Source of the DNA: an endosymbiont of Galathealinum brachiosum
GTDB lineage: Bacteria; Pseudomonadota; Gammaproteobacteria; SZUA-229
Length of the DNA: 64,000 nt
Reading direction: 5' to 3'
NCBI GenBank assembly: GCA_003349885.1
Contig: QFXC01000008.1
Span: 186,001 to 250,000, forward strand
In this document: one piece after another, positions 45,074-58,356 of the stretch
Layout of the letters: every line of letters starts with the position of its first letter
Numbering within the stretch: the first letter of the stretch is position 1
Translations under genes and position numbers: made by a program
The notes under the pieces: model-generated
Seen by the model: only the letters and a program-made list of their open reading frames with translations
Told to the model about the DNA's origin: nothing
Databases searched by the model: none

Positions 45074-47098
45074 TTAAAACCCCCAAACCAGGCCAGTCAG
45101 TAATTCTATTCCACGATTGTCTGTACCTTCGATCAACGAATTACTTGTACTGGGCGTCTGATATTCTTCATTAAGCAGATTTTTTGCCTGTAAAAAAACA
45201 TATAAATCATGTGTGATATTGTAGTTAATTTTAGCATCTAAAAGCCAATAATCATTAATTGCTAAAGGCGTGTTATTACTATCACCTCCGGTAAGCGTTG
45301 TACGATTATCCAGATAACTACTTATTAAATTGATATTATATTTTCCTTTCTGATAATTTAACATTAATGCCCCCATCTGGTTTGCTTCACGGAATGACAA
45401 ATCTGGAATATCATTTAAATAAGTATAGTTAGCCCGTAATAACCAGTTGCGATTAAACTCATGAGATATTTCAAACTCAACCCCCCTGGAAGGATCCTGA
45501 TCGGTATTTTCAAATTGAAAAACACCACCAAGATCAACTTGAACTATTGAATCTTTAAAATTATTTTGAAAATACCCTAATGAAAAACTTGTATAATCCC
45601 ACTGTCCCATCCAGATAAGATCAAAACTTTTAACCGATTCAGACTTAAGATCAGGGTTACCTATTAAAACAGGATTATTTAATAAATTTAATTCATTTTC
45701 ACTAGGCGCACGAAATGCCTCACCGTAAAGTGCTTTTAGACTATGGTGACGATTAATCGTATGAACAAAAGCAATACGAGGACTAAACTCACTATCAAGA
45801 TGTGAAAACTCATCATAGCGCAAGCCCAACGTAAGCCGCGTATTATCAAAAATGCGTTGCTGATATTGCACATACATACCTAAAATATCACGACTGGATT
45901 TTGCCTGTACCGGAGTTGTCGCAAGAAGCTCACCATAATAACGAATAGGCAGGTTTCCATTACTAAAATCAGCCAAATCATAATTATTACTGACTATTGT
46001 TTCGGGTATATCAAAATGGCGTAAATCAATCCCATACTGTAAACTACTATCTGTATTGATCTGCCAGTCACTATGCCAAAGCAAACTGCTTTCGCTTACA
46101 TCATCAAACTCCCCAATTGCAAGCAAAGCATCACTACTCGCACCGCCACTTAAAAATAAAGGGACACTCCCCTCTGGAGTTAACTGTCCAGCTGTCAACC
46201 ATCTGGAAGCGCTATAACTAAGCCTCACATAAGATTCAACTGATCGATAATTAAACTCATGTTTTAAAGCAATAGAGCTAACTTCAGCTTCGTGACCGTT
46301 AAAACCATTAGAAATATTATTCTGCTCATAAAAATCTTTAGATTTACTCTGATTATGTAGAATCTGTAACTGCGTAGACTGCCAGTTAAGTTTAATATCA
46401 AGATCAGCAAGTTCTCGCTGATCCTGAGTTTCAACCAGGTTAGCACTAAATGTATCCTGAAGGAGATAATCATCTCCTTTATCTTCATCAAAATGAACAA
46501 ATACATCTACACTAAAATCTTGCGTTTTTTGTGTAGCCAGTAAATACACTTTCTTACGATTAAAACTACCATAAGCAACACTCACTTCATTTACATTACT
46601 ACGGGTAATTATATTAATGACACCCACCATAGCATTTGAACCATAAATAGCCGAACCAGGGCCACGAATAAACTCTATCCGTTCTATATTTACTAGTGAA
46701 ATCTTAGGAATCGAATCTGATGCACCACCCGATCGTGGCTCATTAACTCTTTGCCCATCGACCAACACCAATATTTCATTTATTACAGACCCCATACTAC
46801 TGCCTCTTACAGGAGTAGGATAATTCAAAGGGTGAGCTGTCATTCTAAATGACTGGTAACCTGGAACTAGAGCAACTAACTCATCCAGACTATCAAGCCC
46901 CATACGACTTATCTGCCGATGAGTAAAAACTGTAACCGCGGAAGGAACGTCAACTAGTTTCTCTGCTGTAAGTGTTGAGCCTGTAATATCTACCTGTAAA
47001 AGCTCTGTTAACGACATAGAAAGAAGATCTTCTAACTGATAGTCAGCTAAAAGCGTAGAACTAGTGAATACAGAAATCCCGATCAGGATAGACCTCAT
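45074..47098 (-). CDS. TonB-dependent outer-membrane receptor
   Basis: The 674-residue protein has a signal peptide (cleavage near LLA, about residue 18) and an N-terminal segment LEDLLSMSLTELLQVDITGS. The plug domain (about 45-160) has VPSAVTVFTHRQI, LVDGQRVNEP and IEFIRGPGSAIYGSNAMVGV. A 22-strand beta-barrel ends in LLTGLVWGF with a C-terminal Phe. It imports a scarce ligand, often an iron complex or cobalamin, using TonB energy. The substrate cannot be read from the sequence, and no transporter or regulator gene is adjacent. It sits downstream of ispD on the same strand with a 217-bp gap, so it is likely independently transcribed. Confidence 0.9.
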   Translation of the reverse strand: MRSILIGISVFTSSTLLADYQLEDLLSMSLTELLQVDITGSTLTAEKLVDVPSAVTVFTHRQISRMGLDSLDELVALVPGYQSFRMTAHPLNYPTPVRGSSMGSVINEILVLVDGQRVNEPRSGGASDSIPKISLVNIERIEFIRGPGSAIYGSNAMVGVINIITRSNVNEVSVAYGSFNRKKVYLLATQKTQDFSVDVFVHFDEDKGDDYLLQDTFSANLVETQDQRELADLDIKLNWQSTQLQILHNQSKSKDFYEQNNISNGFNGHEAEVSSIALKHEFNYRSVESYVRLSYSASRWLTAGQLTPEGSVPLFLSGGASSDALLAIGEFDDVSESSLLWHSDWQINTDSSLQYGIDLRHFDIPETIVSNNYDLADFSNGNLPIRYYGELLATTPVQAKSSRDILGMYVQYQQRIFDNTRLTLGLRYDEFSHLDSEFSPRIAFVHTINRHHSLKALYGEAFRAPSENELNLLNNPVLIGNPDLKSESVKSFDLIWMGQWDYTSFSLGYFQNNFKDSIVQVDLGGVFQFENTDQDPSRGVEFEISHEFNRNWLLRANYTYLNDIPDLSFREANQMGALMLNYQKGKYNINLISSYLDNRTTLTGGDSNNTPLAINDYWLLDAKINYNITHDLYVFLQAKNLLNEEYQTPSTSNSLIEGTDNRGIELLTGLVWGF

Positions 47099-47315
47099 AA
47101 AGAAATCACATATTATTTTGAATTAAAAAGAAACTATAGCAGTTAATCTGCGTTTTTTACTAATTTCAGATACAAGGTCATTTTTGAGCTATTTTATAAT
47201 TAAAATAATTATGCACAGACTTAATAATAAACAAGGACAAACTATGTTAATAAAATAACTAATAGCGTTAATGCTAAAATCATTATTATTCATACTTAAC
47301 AATTACACTTATAAA

Positions 47316-48029
47316 TTAATCTGACTGATTCTGTAGAAAAAGCTCAGCCAGCTTAAGATCAAAAGCACGGGTAATTTTAATATTATCTTCGTGCGCCTCT
47401 ACAAGTTGTGGGTGATATCCAGCGAGCTCCATTGCAGATGCATCATCTGTTACTGATAACTTTTTCTGCTGCGCACCTGTAAGTGCATTCATCAACAACT
47501 TAAGGTCAAACATTTGAGGCGTAAGAGCATGCCACAAACCTTCACGCTCTACTGTTACTTCAACCTGAGAACACTCATTATTTGAAGAACGTTTCATCGT
47601 ATCTCGAACCGGCAAAGCAAGTAAGCCACCATCATCTTTTGAGCTGGCCGTTTCAATTAAATGCTGAATATCTTCAGGTCGAACACAGGGCCGAGCGGCA
47701 TCGTGCACAAGCACCCAGATATTTTTAGTTAGATCTGTATTTGCGTTTAATAATGAAAGTGCATTTAAAACAGAGTCACAACGCTCTTTACCACCTCTGG
47801 CAATTAACAAAGGTTTGTCGGTTGTATACTCAAGCTCAGGCCAGTATTCATCACCTTCACTTATAGATAAAACAACACCCGTTATTTCATCAAGCGAAAG
47901 CAATCGATCAAGCGTATGCTCTATAACGGTTTTATTGTGTAAAGGTAAATACTGTTTTGGCCGATCGGCCTGCATGCGTTTGCCCACACCTGCTGCGGGA
48001 ATAACTGCCCAGAACTGTTTATTTAACAT
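47316..48029 (-). CDS. ispD: 2-C-methyl-D-erythritol 4-phosphate cytidylyltransferase
   Basis: The 237-residue enzyme joins MEP to CTP in the non-mevalonate isoprenoid pathway. The nucleotide-binding N-terminus is VIPAAGVGKRMQADRPKQYL (catalytic Arg and Lys). Further conserved segments are GGKERCDSV, VHDAARPCV and ALTPQMF, with the C-terminal TDDASAMELAG. It follows ftsB by 12 bp, the standard gammaproteobacterial order. The usual next gene, ispF, is not here: a TonB receptor follows instead. Confidence 0.95.
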   Translation of the reverse strand: MLNKQFWAVIPAAGVGKRMQADRPKQYLPLHNKTVIEHTLDRLLSLDEITGVVLSISEGDEYWPELEYTTDKPLLIARGGKERCDSVLNALSLLNANTDLTKNIWVLVHDAARPCVRPEDIQHLIETASSKDDGGLLALPVRDTMKRSSNNECSQVEVTVEREGLWHALTPQMFDLKLLMNALTGAQQKKLSVTDDASAMELAGYHPQLVEAHEDNIKITRAFDLKLAELFLQNQSD

Positions 48030-48041
48030 TAGAGAATATTC

Positions 48042-48320
48042 TCATTCCGATGAATGAATAATTTGATAAAACGTTTCGTCTTTTCTTATCATACCCATTT
48101 CACTTCGGGCACGCTCTTCAATGGCATCCAGCCCTTTCTTTAAATCTTCAACTTCAGCAGCTAGCGAAGCATTGCGCTCTTCCAGCTTTTTTTTCTGTAT
48201 CTGCTGTATCTCTACTTCTTTTTCAAGCCTTAATATTCCTGGAATGCCACCATCACCTACCCAGAGTTTATACTGCAGCAGCAGAAACAAAACTATAAGT
48301 AGTGAAAGCAACCATTTCAA
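48042..48320 (-). CDS. ftsB: Cell division protein FtsB
   Basis: The 92-residue bitopic membrane protein has one N-terminal helix (about 3-16) and a periplasmic coiled coil (about 30-70, EVEIQQIQKKKLEERNASLA), then the conserved ERARSEMGMIRKDETFY tail. It forms the FtsQLB complex that links divisome assembly to septal wall synthesis. It lies between eno and ispD as in most gammaproteobacteria. Confidence 0.95.
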   Translation of the reverse strand: MKWLLSLLIVLFLLLQYKLWVGDGGIPGILRLEKEVEIQQIQKKKLEERNASLAAEVEDLKKGLDAIEERARSEMGMIRKDETFYQIIHSSE

Positions 48321-48383
48321 TAGAAATATCTCTTAAGCTATCATTCCCGTCACAAGCTTTCCGGGATGAAATAATAACTTAAC

Positions 48384-49688
<1,305 letters not shown>

Positions 49689-49714
49689 TTACGTTTACTT
49701 TCTAACTTAATTTC

Positions 49715-50547
49715 TTACAATTGTGTTTCTTCAAAAGGAGACGATTTAACTAACTCATCTATACCTTTCAAACGAGCCAGTAATGACTCCATTTCACCTA
49801 ATGGCCACGCATTAGGACCATCACTCAATGCCTTTGAAGGATCGGGATGGGTTTCCATAAATAGTCCTGATACACCTGCAGCAACGGCAGCTCGTGCCAG
49901 AACTGGAACATGCTCACGCTGCCCACCTGATGTTGCACCCTGCCCGCCGGGTAATTGAACCGAATGAGTCGCATCAAAAACAACCGGGCATTCAGTTTCA
50001 CGCATTACCGCAAGAGCACGCATATCAGACACAAGGTTGTTATAACCAAAGGATACACCTCGATCACAAACCATTATCTGTTCATTACCTGTTGTTCTGG
50101 CTTTATCTACCACGTTTTTCATATCCCAGGGCGCCATGAACTGTCCCTTTTTAATATTAATCGGGATACCAGCTGCTGCTGCTTTTAAAATGAAATTTGT
50201 CTGACGACACAAAAAAGCGGGTGTTTGAATCACATCAACCACATCAGCAACTTCATCCATAGGTGTATCTTCGTGTACATCGGTAATAACCGGAACACCT
50301 ACTTCATCTTTAACTTTTTGCAGAATACGCAGACCTTCAGCCATACCTAAACCACGAAAACTATCAATTGACGAGCGATTCGCTTTATCAAATGATGATT
50401 TGTAAATAAACGGGATACCCAGTTTATCTGTAATTTGTTTCAATTCTGTTGCAGTACTCAATGCCATTGCTTCTGATTCAATAACACAGGGACCAGCCAG
50501 CAAAAAGAAAGGCTGATCAAGACCGACATTAAAGCCACATAAATCCA

Positions 50548-50548
<1 letters not shown>
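49715..50548 (-). CDS. kdsA: KDO-8-phosphate synthase
   Basis: The 277-residue enzyme condenses phosphoenolpyruvate with arabinose 5-phosphate to give KDO-8-phosphate, an early step in the lipopolysaccharide core. Motifs seen are [66 protein letters not shown] and [12 protein letters not shown]. The Asn in [12 protein letters not shown] fits the metal-independent class. The start overlaps the pyrG stop by one base. Confidence 0.96.
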
Positions 50549-52565
<2,017 letters not shown>

Positions 52566-53675
52566 ATGCCCATAATTGATGAATACAATAAACAGCTGCA
52601 ACAGAAAAGCTATCAGCATGATCCTGAGCAATTAAAAGCGGTTGAACACCTTTCACAATTACAGCTTACGTTAATTAATCATCTACAGCGCAAACAAACC
52701 TTTACCCATAAAATTAAATCATTTTTAAAAATACCTACCGAGTCACTTCAGGGCTGTTATATCTGGGGCGATGTAGGGCGCGGTAAAACCTGGCTAATGG
52801 ATATGTTCTTTGATAGTTTTGATATTCATAGTCCAATAGGCAAACGCAAAATCAGACTACACTTTCATCACTTTATGCAGGCTATTCATGACCAGTTAAG
52901 CCTTATTGGTGAGCAGAAACAACCCCTAAGATTTATTGCCAGATCATTCGCAAAACGGTACCAGTTACTTTGCCTTGATGAATTTCACGTATCCGACATT
53001 ACTGACGCTATGCTGCTATATGGCTTACTTGAAAACCTTCTAGAAGAAGACGTGGTACTCGTCATTACATCCAATCAGATACCTGACAATTTATACAAAA
53101 ACGGCCTGCAGAGAGAGCGTTTTTTACCCGCTATTGAGCTTATAAAAAACCATTGTCAGATTGTTGAACTGAATGGTGATACAGACCACCGCTTACGCCT
53201 ACTGGAAAAAGCGGATACCTGGCAAATTTTAACCGAAAGTAGCGACCAGATTCTTGAATCACGCTTTCTGGAGCTCATTACCTGCCCTGCTCAACGAAAT
53301 TATAAAATCCACATTAATTATCGAATCATAGAAAGCATCCTTTATACTGATAAAATAATATGGTTCGATTTTCATGTGTTATGCGGTAATAAACGAGGAT
53401 CTGCTGATTACATAGAAATCGCCAGACAGTTTCATACCGTATTTGTTAGCAATATCCCCAGAATGAATGATAATCAAAATGATAAAGCAAAAAGGTTTAT
53501 TAACATGATTGATGAATTCTACGATAGAAATGTCAATTTGCTAAGCAGCGCTGATGGCCGACCAGAGGACCTCTATAGCGGTAAGCAGCTTGCATTTGAA
53601 TTCAAGCGTACAACCAGTCGTTTACAGGAAATGCGAAGTCATGAATACATGCAAAGACCTCACAAAATAAGCTAG
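52566..53675 (+). CDS. zapE: Cell division ATPase ZapE (AFG1-like)
   Basis: The 369-residue P-loop ATPase associates with the Z-ring. It has Walker A GDVGRGKTWLMD (about 68-79), FHHFMQAIH, Walker B LLCLDEFHVSD (about 137-147), sensor TSNQIPDNLYKNGLQRERFLP, and the C-terminal VLCGNKRGSADYIEIA and SADGRPEDLYSG-type end. Length matches the family. It is transcribed away from pyrG. Confidence 0.92.
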   Translation: MPIIDEYNKQLQQKSYQHDPEQLKAVEHLSQLQLTLINHLQRKQTFTHKIKSFLKIPTESLQGCYIWGDVGRGKTWLMDMFFDSFDIHSPIGKRKIRLHFHHFMQAIHDQLSLIGEQKQPLRFIARSFAKRYQLLCLDEFHVSDITDAMLLYGLLENLLEEDVVLVITSNQIPDNLYKNGLQRERFLPAIELIKNHCQIVELNGDTDHRLRLLEKADTWQILTESSDQILESRFLELITCPAQRNYKIHINYRIIESILYTDKIIWFDFHVLCGNKRGSADYIEIARQFHTVFVSNIPRMNDNQNDKAKRFINMIDEFYDRNVNLLSSADGRPEDLYSGKQLAFEFKRTTSRLQEMRSHEYMQRPHKIS

Positions 53676-53783
53676 AATGGTAGATAAACAGAGATATATT
53701 TTTAGTGTTGCTAAAATCCCTCTTAATGCGGACAAACTTAAAATCGACCTGACTTTTTACGGATATTAAAATCTTTGAATATT

Positions 53784-54833
53784 ATGCGTGTATTTTTTAT
53801 TTTATCATTGCTCCTGCTTATCAATAACACTGCTCTAGCCAACTCACAGGATACTGATGATGCACTGGTTTTTGATGATTTTCCACTTAAGGAAGACCTA
53901 CACTTACCTGAATGGTTTAGCCTAAGCTTTCTCGATTTACAGGAAAGCCTCGATGACGCCCTGAAAGAAGGCAAAAAAGGCATCATTTTATATTTTGGTC
54001 GTAAAGACTGCGCTTATTGCGAATCCTTACTGGAGATAAACTGGGGCGACCCGGCCATTATCAAATTCACCCAACAGCATTATAATGTTATCGCAATTGA
54101 TGTACGTGGCGATCGCACCGTTACAGACTTTAACGGAAAGACCTGGACAGAAAAAAACTTTGCAGCACATCGACGCACCAACTTCACCCCTTCTTTACTC
54201 TTTTATAACGCTAAAGCTCAGTTAGCTCTTAAACTACCGGGTTATAGACCTAAGTATCAATTCAGAGCGGCGTTAGAATATGTCGCTGACTCACATTACT
54301 TACGCGAATCCTTTCGTCAGTATTTAACTCGTGCAGAAGCTGCTTTAAGTTTTGGCTCTGAAGAACTAAATGAAAACGACACCTTCCAGACACCGCCATA
54401 TAATTTAGACCGAAGAAAAAACACAAAACAAAGCTCTCAGGTAAATCCGCTTGTTGTTTTATTTGAACACGGGCGATGCCATGCCTGTGATGTCTTACAC
54501 GGAGACACTTTAAGTAAGCCTGAAGTAACCAGTCAATTAGAGGAACTAGACGTCGTTCAATTAAATTCAATGGATGATACACCTGTCATTACACCTCAGG
54601 GCAAACATACCACCGCCAGAAAATGGGCTGATGATTTAAATTTAACCTTTGCACCCAGTCTGATATTTTTTGATGAAACTGGAAATGAAATATTAAGAGT
54701 GGAATCGGTTATTCGCTTTTATCGCTTAAATAATGTTTTACGTTATGTGATTGGTAAAGAATATAATAATTATCCGACTTTTCAGGCCTGGTTACATGAA
54801 ATACGCAAAAATATAAAGAGCAGTAAACAATGA
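53784..54833 (+). CDS. Periplasmic protein with two thioredoxin-like domains
   Basis: About 349 residues from the ATG at 53784; a TTG at 53775 is also in frame. A signal peptide (cleavage near ALA, about residue 19) precedes two thioredoxin folds. The first has the redox motif CAYC (about 76-79) after IILYFGRKD; the second has CHAC (about 232-235) after LVVLFEHGR. Both keep the cis-Pro turn (FTPSLLF and FAPSLIF). Such SoxW-like fusions occur in sulfur-oxidising bacteria and probably transfer electrons to or repair periplasmic thiols. Its end overlaps the next small gene by four bases, so the two are co-translated. Confidence 0.82.
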   Translation: MRVFFILSLLLLINNTALANSQDTDDALVFDDFPLKEDLHLPEWFSLSFLDLQESLDDALKEGKKGIILYFGRKDCAYCESLLEINWGDPAIIKFTQQHYNVIAIDVRGDRTVTDFNGKTWTEKNFAAHRRTNFTPSLLFYNAKAQLALKLPGYRPKYQFRAALEYVADSHYLRESFRQYLTRAEAALSFGSEELNENDTFQTPPYNLDRRKNTKQSSQVNPLVVLFEHGRCHACDVLHGDTLSKPEVTSQLEELDVVQLNSMDDTPVITPQGKHTTARKWADDLNLTFAPSLIFFDETGNEILRVESVIRFYRLNNVLRYVIGKEYNNYPTFQAWLHEIRKNIKSSKQ

Positions 54834-55021
54834 ATCAGAAAAAGGTAATGCAGGCCATTGAAAGTATTTGTAGCACTGGCTGCTCATCCGTTAATGCAAT
54901 TATAAAAACACTGGAGTCAGGTAAAACCGTTGTCGGCACAGAGGACTTTACTGAAGCTGAAATTAATGAATTAACAATTGAGCTTAAATCAATAATGGCC
55001 GTTTACGAAAATAAAAATTAA
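54830..55021 (+). CDS. Small C..GC protein coupled to the thioredoxin gene
   Basis: The 63-residue protein has a CSTGCSSVNAII motif (about 14-25) and a helical tail ending IELKSIMAVYE. There is no signal peptide. It starts within the last four bases of the thioredoxin gene. I recall similar small proteins with C..GC and LK.IMAVY ends near SoxW-like genes, but cannot confirm it here. It could be a cytoplasmic redox or metal-binding partner. It overlaps the convergent sixA end by four bases. Confidence 0.75.
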   Translation: MNQKKVMQAIESICSTGCSSVNAIIKTLESGKTVVGTEDFTEAEINELTIELKSIMAVYENKN

Positions 55022-55509
55022 ATAAGTTTTTTAGGGTATTCAAATGCAAGCAGGTCTCCACTTGCTACTTTTACATCCTTCCAGTTTGAGACATCAAACT
55101 GAACGATTGCCACACTGCAGGTAGGCATATCATCAACACTACCATCAACATAATAATCTACAATTTCAGACATTCCCGGGTTATGCCCCACTATCATCAC
55201 TGTTGAGTTCTTTGCCGATATATTCTTTACCACATCAGCAATATCAAGATGTGAAGCAAGATAAAGTGAATGCTCGGTTAAAATATCGATTTGAGGAGTA
55301 AGATGATTTTTGTATTCAGTTGCTGTCGCCATGGCGCGCGCGGCATCACTGCTTAATATCTGATGAATAACATAACCACATTGCTCCAGATAAGAAGCCA
55401 TGGCAGGTGCATCCACTTCACCCTGGCTATTTAACGGCCGTTCAAAATCGCTTATACCTTCCTGACCCCAGTTAGACTTGGCATGTCTGGCAAATAATAC
55501 GGTTTTCAT
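55018..55509 (-). CDS. sixA: SixA-type phosphohistidine phosphatase
   Basis: The 163-residue histidine-phosphatase-superfamily protein begins LFARHAKSNW, with the catalytic His in the RHA motif. It also has DFERPLNSQG, ILSSDAARAMATA and the second His in IVGHNPGMSEIVDYY. SixA removes phosphate from histidine-phosphotransfer domains such as ArcB or PTS proteins. It is short and without membrane segments, as expected. Downstream lies the small C..GC gene in the opposite direction. Confidence 0.9.
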   Translation of the reverse strand: MKTVLFARHAKSNWGQEGISDFERPLNSQGEVDAPAMASYLEQCGYVIHQILSSDAARAMATATEYKNHLTPQIDILTEHSLYLASHLDIADVVKNISAKNSTVMIVGHNPGMSEIVDYYVDGSVDDMPTCSVAIVQFDVSNWKDVKVASGDLLAFEYPKKLI

Positions 55510-55543
55510 ATTTCACCTATCTTTAGCCCCATTGTGAAGATAT

Positions 55544-55668
55544 TTGACGCAGAGGCACAGAGTATTTAAATTAACAAAACAAACCCACTAATATATAAAG
55601 CTGATATTTCATAACATGCCGTATATATAACATATTACATTCTCTGCGCCTCAGCACCTCTGTGTCAA
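55544..55668. repeat. Imperfect inverted repeat of the GACGCAGAGG type
   Basis: The left part TTGACGCAGAGGCACAGAG (55544-55562) is matched, with one gap, by the reverse complement of 55641-55668 (TTGACACAGAGG then GGCGCAGAG). The 78 bases between are very AT-rich. Such ACGCAGAGGCGCAGAG-like sequences recur in many bacterial genomes as small interspersed repeats. It fills the gap between nasA and sixA. Confidence 0.6.
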
Positions 55669-55680
55669 TGCTTAAGGAAA

Positions 55681-58356
55681 TTAAGATTTTTCATTTAACA
55701 AAGCCGTTAACTCAGGAATACATGATCCACAGTTGGTTCCTGCCTGTAGCGCTTTACCTATTGCATCAATTGAGTCTAACTTATCTTCTTTAATGGCTTT
55801 TAAAATAGTATTACGACCGACACCAAAACAGGCACAAACACTCGCTCCCGCATCATCGCCGGCCTCACCAGGACGTCCGGATAATAAAAATGCCTTTTCT
55901 TTATCGTTTAAGCTTTGTTTATCAAAAAGTGCCATTAACCAGTCACGATTTGGCAGGTGCTGATCAGGACTAATAAATATACAACTTTCTAATGACTCAC
56001 CAACAATTCGTGCGGCACGATATCGTTTTGCTGATGGGTCAAAATACTCCATCCATGAAACATTTTCTTCATGCGCGCATAATAAATTACGTGCATTTTC
56101 TGCCCAGTTATCCGGCGTATCATTACCCGCTATTTCATAACGCCACAAATGATGTCCTTTATTTAAGTTCCAGTAATCCTGTGTTGAAAGATCAAGCTGA
56201 CGACGACTTAATAAAAACCCATACCAGGATTTTTTAGCGGCTTTAATTGAAACAGGTGTATGTTTAAATTCAGGCTGACCGGAATACGGGTCACGATCCG
56301 GGTTAACTAATTTTCCTGTTACCGCATTTGATGCATACTGATCATTCCAGTGCATCGGCATAAACACCATGCCCTCAGGCACTTCATCACTGATGCAGGC
56401 CCTAACAGTAACTTCACCCCAGCGACTAGAAACATTTACCAAGTTCTCCGCAACTATATTATATTTACCCGCATCTTCAGGGTGTATTTGTATATATGCT
56501 TCAGAAATATGCGTAGACAGTTTTGGCGATTTTCCAGTCCGTGTCATGGTATGCCATTGATCACGAATTCTCCCGCTGTTTAATATTAACGGGTACTGCT
56601 CTGTCACCGGGTTAGCCGGACCTTGAGGAATCACCGGAATCATTCGTGCTTTACCTGAGTCCGTAAAAAAACGCCCATTCTCAAATAAACGTTTTGTACC
56701 ATTTAACTGATTAAAAGTAACCGGCCATTGTGTTGGAATAAATTGCTCATAACCTTTTTCATCAAGATCTGAATATAAAGAGATATCGAAATCACGTGTC
56801 CCGTTATTTTCCTTACCACTTAATGCTGCAAATTCTTTAAAAATTTCGAGAGGTGATTCGTAGTTGAACTCAGATTCAAACCCCATTTTACCGGCTACCA
56901 GAGAAATCACTTTCCAGTCTGGTAATGCTTCACCGGGTGCATCCCTGAATGAACGTTGACGAGACAGTCGTCTTTCAGAATTGGTCACCATACCATCTCG
57001 CTCACCCCAGGTACTTGCGGGTAACAACACATGCCCTAAATCAGTCGTGTCTGTACTTTGCATACAATCCTGCACAACTAAAAATTCACAATGAGATAAC
57101 GCCTCCCGCACCCGATTATTATCCGGCATGCTAACCGCTGGATTGGTACCTATTACCCATAGCGCTTTAATTTTGTCATCTAAAATTGCATCAAATAAAT
57201 CGACGGCTTTATAACCTGCTTTATCTGCAATAAAGGGTGACTGCCAGTGTTGTTGAACTAACTCACGGTGAGAAGCATTTTCTAAATCCATGTGCGCAGT
57301 TAACTGATTACACAGCCCCCCTACTTCACGTCCACCCATTGCATTTGGTTGCCCTGTGAGAGAAAAGGCACCCATGCCCGGTCGTCCTATTCGTCCGGAT
57401 AAAAGATGACAGTTTATAATGGCATTTATCTTATCGGTTCCGGAACTGCTCTGATTAATCCCCTGAGAAAATAATGTGACTACTTTTTCTTTACGAGCAA
57501 ACAGCGCATAAAAATCTTCAATCTGCTCTTTACTTAAACCACAAATTTTTGCGACTTCATCTATATCGCCGGAAGACTCATACGCAGATTCAAGTGTTGA
57601 CTCCAGACCATCGACGCAATTATCTGTAAATAATTTATTAATTTCACCCTGATCATTTAAATAACTTAATAAACCATTAAATAAAACCGGGTCTTTACCC
57701 GAATTAATAGCCAGATGAATATCAGCAATATCACAACTTGCCGTTTTACGCGGATCAATAATAACAACCTGTAAACCAGGGTTATCTTTTTTAGCCTGAC
57801 GTATACGTTGAAAAATTACCGGGTGACACCAGGCTGTATTTGAACCCACAATAACAATTAGATTAGTTCGCTCAAGATCTTCATAACTACAGGGAACACT
57901 ATCAGAACCATAAGCTCGTTTTTGAGCCGCAACAACTGACGACATACATAAACGTGAATTCGTATCAATATTCGCATTACCAATGAAGCCCTTCATTAAC
58001 TTATTAGCAACGTAATAATCTTCAGTTAATAATTGCCCGGATACATACATTGCCACAGAGTCACGACCAAATTTGTCTATGCTATATTGAAAACGTTGAG
58101 CAATCAGTTCCAGCGCATCATCCCATGGCACTTCCATACCATTTATCTGAGGTTGCAGCATGCGCCCTTCATCATCAAGCGTATCGGCTAAAGCGGCACC
58201 TTTTGAACATATTCGGCCCAGGTTTGATGGATGATCAGGATTACCTCTGACTTTGTACTCATTCTGATCCTTACTCACCACAATGCCACAACCAACACCA
58301 CAATACGGACAGGTTGTTTTTGTCAGCTCGACTTCATTCTCAACTTTAATGGACAT
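55681..58356 (-). CDS. nasA: Assimilatory nitrate reductase catalytic subunit
   Basis: The 891-residue molybdoenzyme reduces nitrate to nitrite in the cytoplasm. The N-terminal [4Fe-4S] site uses C16, C19, C23 and C50 (CPYCGVGCG...CSKG). The bis-MGD domains contain YVSGQLLTEDYYVANKLMKG, NIDTNSRLCMSS and GQPNAMGGREVGGL, then a C-terminal MGD domain (about 620-720). The last 50 residues form a BFD-like [2Fe-2S] domain (C841, C843, C876, C879), as in NasA from other proteobacteria. No nitrite reductase, nitrate transporter or cofactor genes are adjacent. Upstream lies a 378-bp gap to a divergent gene. Confidence 0.93.
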   Translation of the reverse strand: MSIKVENEVELTKTTCPYCGVGCGIVVSKDQNEYKVRGNPDHPSNLGRICSKGAALADTLDDEGRMLQPQINGMEVPWDDALELIAQRFQYSIDKFGRDSVAMYVSGQLLTEDYYVANKLMKGFIGNANIDTNSRLCMSSVVAAQKRAYGSDSVPCSYEDLERTNLIVIVGSNTAWCHPVIFQRIRQAKKDNPGLQVVIIDPRKTASCDIADIHLAINSGKDPVLFNGLLSYLNDQGEINKLFTDNCVDGLESTLESAYESSGDIDEVAKICGLSKEQIEDFYALFARKEKVVTLFSQGINQSSSGTDKINAIINCHLLSGRIGRPGMGAFSLTGQPNAMGGREVGGLCNQLTAHMDLENASHRELVQQHWQSPFIADKAGYKAVDLFDAILDDKIKALWVIGTNPAVSMPDNNRVREALSHCEFLVVQDCMQSTDTTDLGHVLLPASTWGERDGMVTNSERRLSRQRSFRDAPGEALPDWKVISLVAGKMGFESEFNYESPLEIFKEFAALSGKENNGTRDFDISLYSDLDEKGYEQFIPTQWPVTFNQLNGTKRLFENGRFFTDSGKARMIPVIPQGPANPVTEQYPLILNSGRIRDQWHTMTRTGKSPKLSTHISEAYIQIHPEDAGKYNIVAENLVNVSSRWGEVTVRACISDEVPEGMVFMPMHWNDQYASNAVTGKLVNPDRDPYSGQPEFKHTPVSIKAAKKSWYGFLLSRRQLDLSTQDYWNLNKGHHLWRYEIAGNDTPDNWAENARNLLCAHEENVSWMEYFDPSAKRYRAARIVGESLESCIFISPDQHLPNRDWLMALFDKQSLNDKEKAFLLSGRPGEAGDDAGASVCACFGVGRNTILKAIKEDKLDSIDAIGKALQAGTNCGSCIPELTALLNEKS

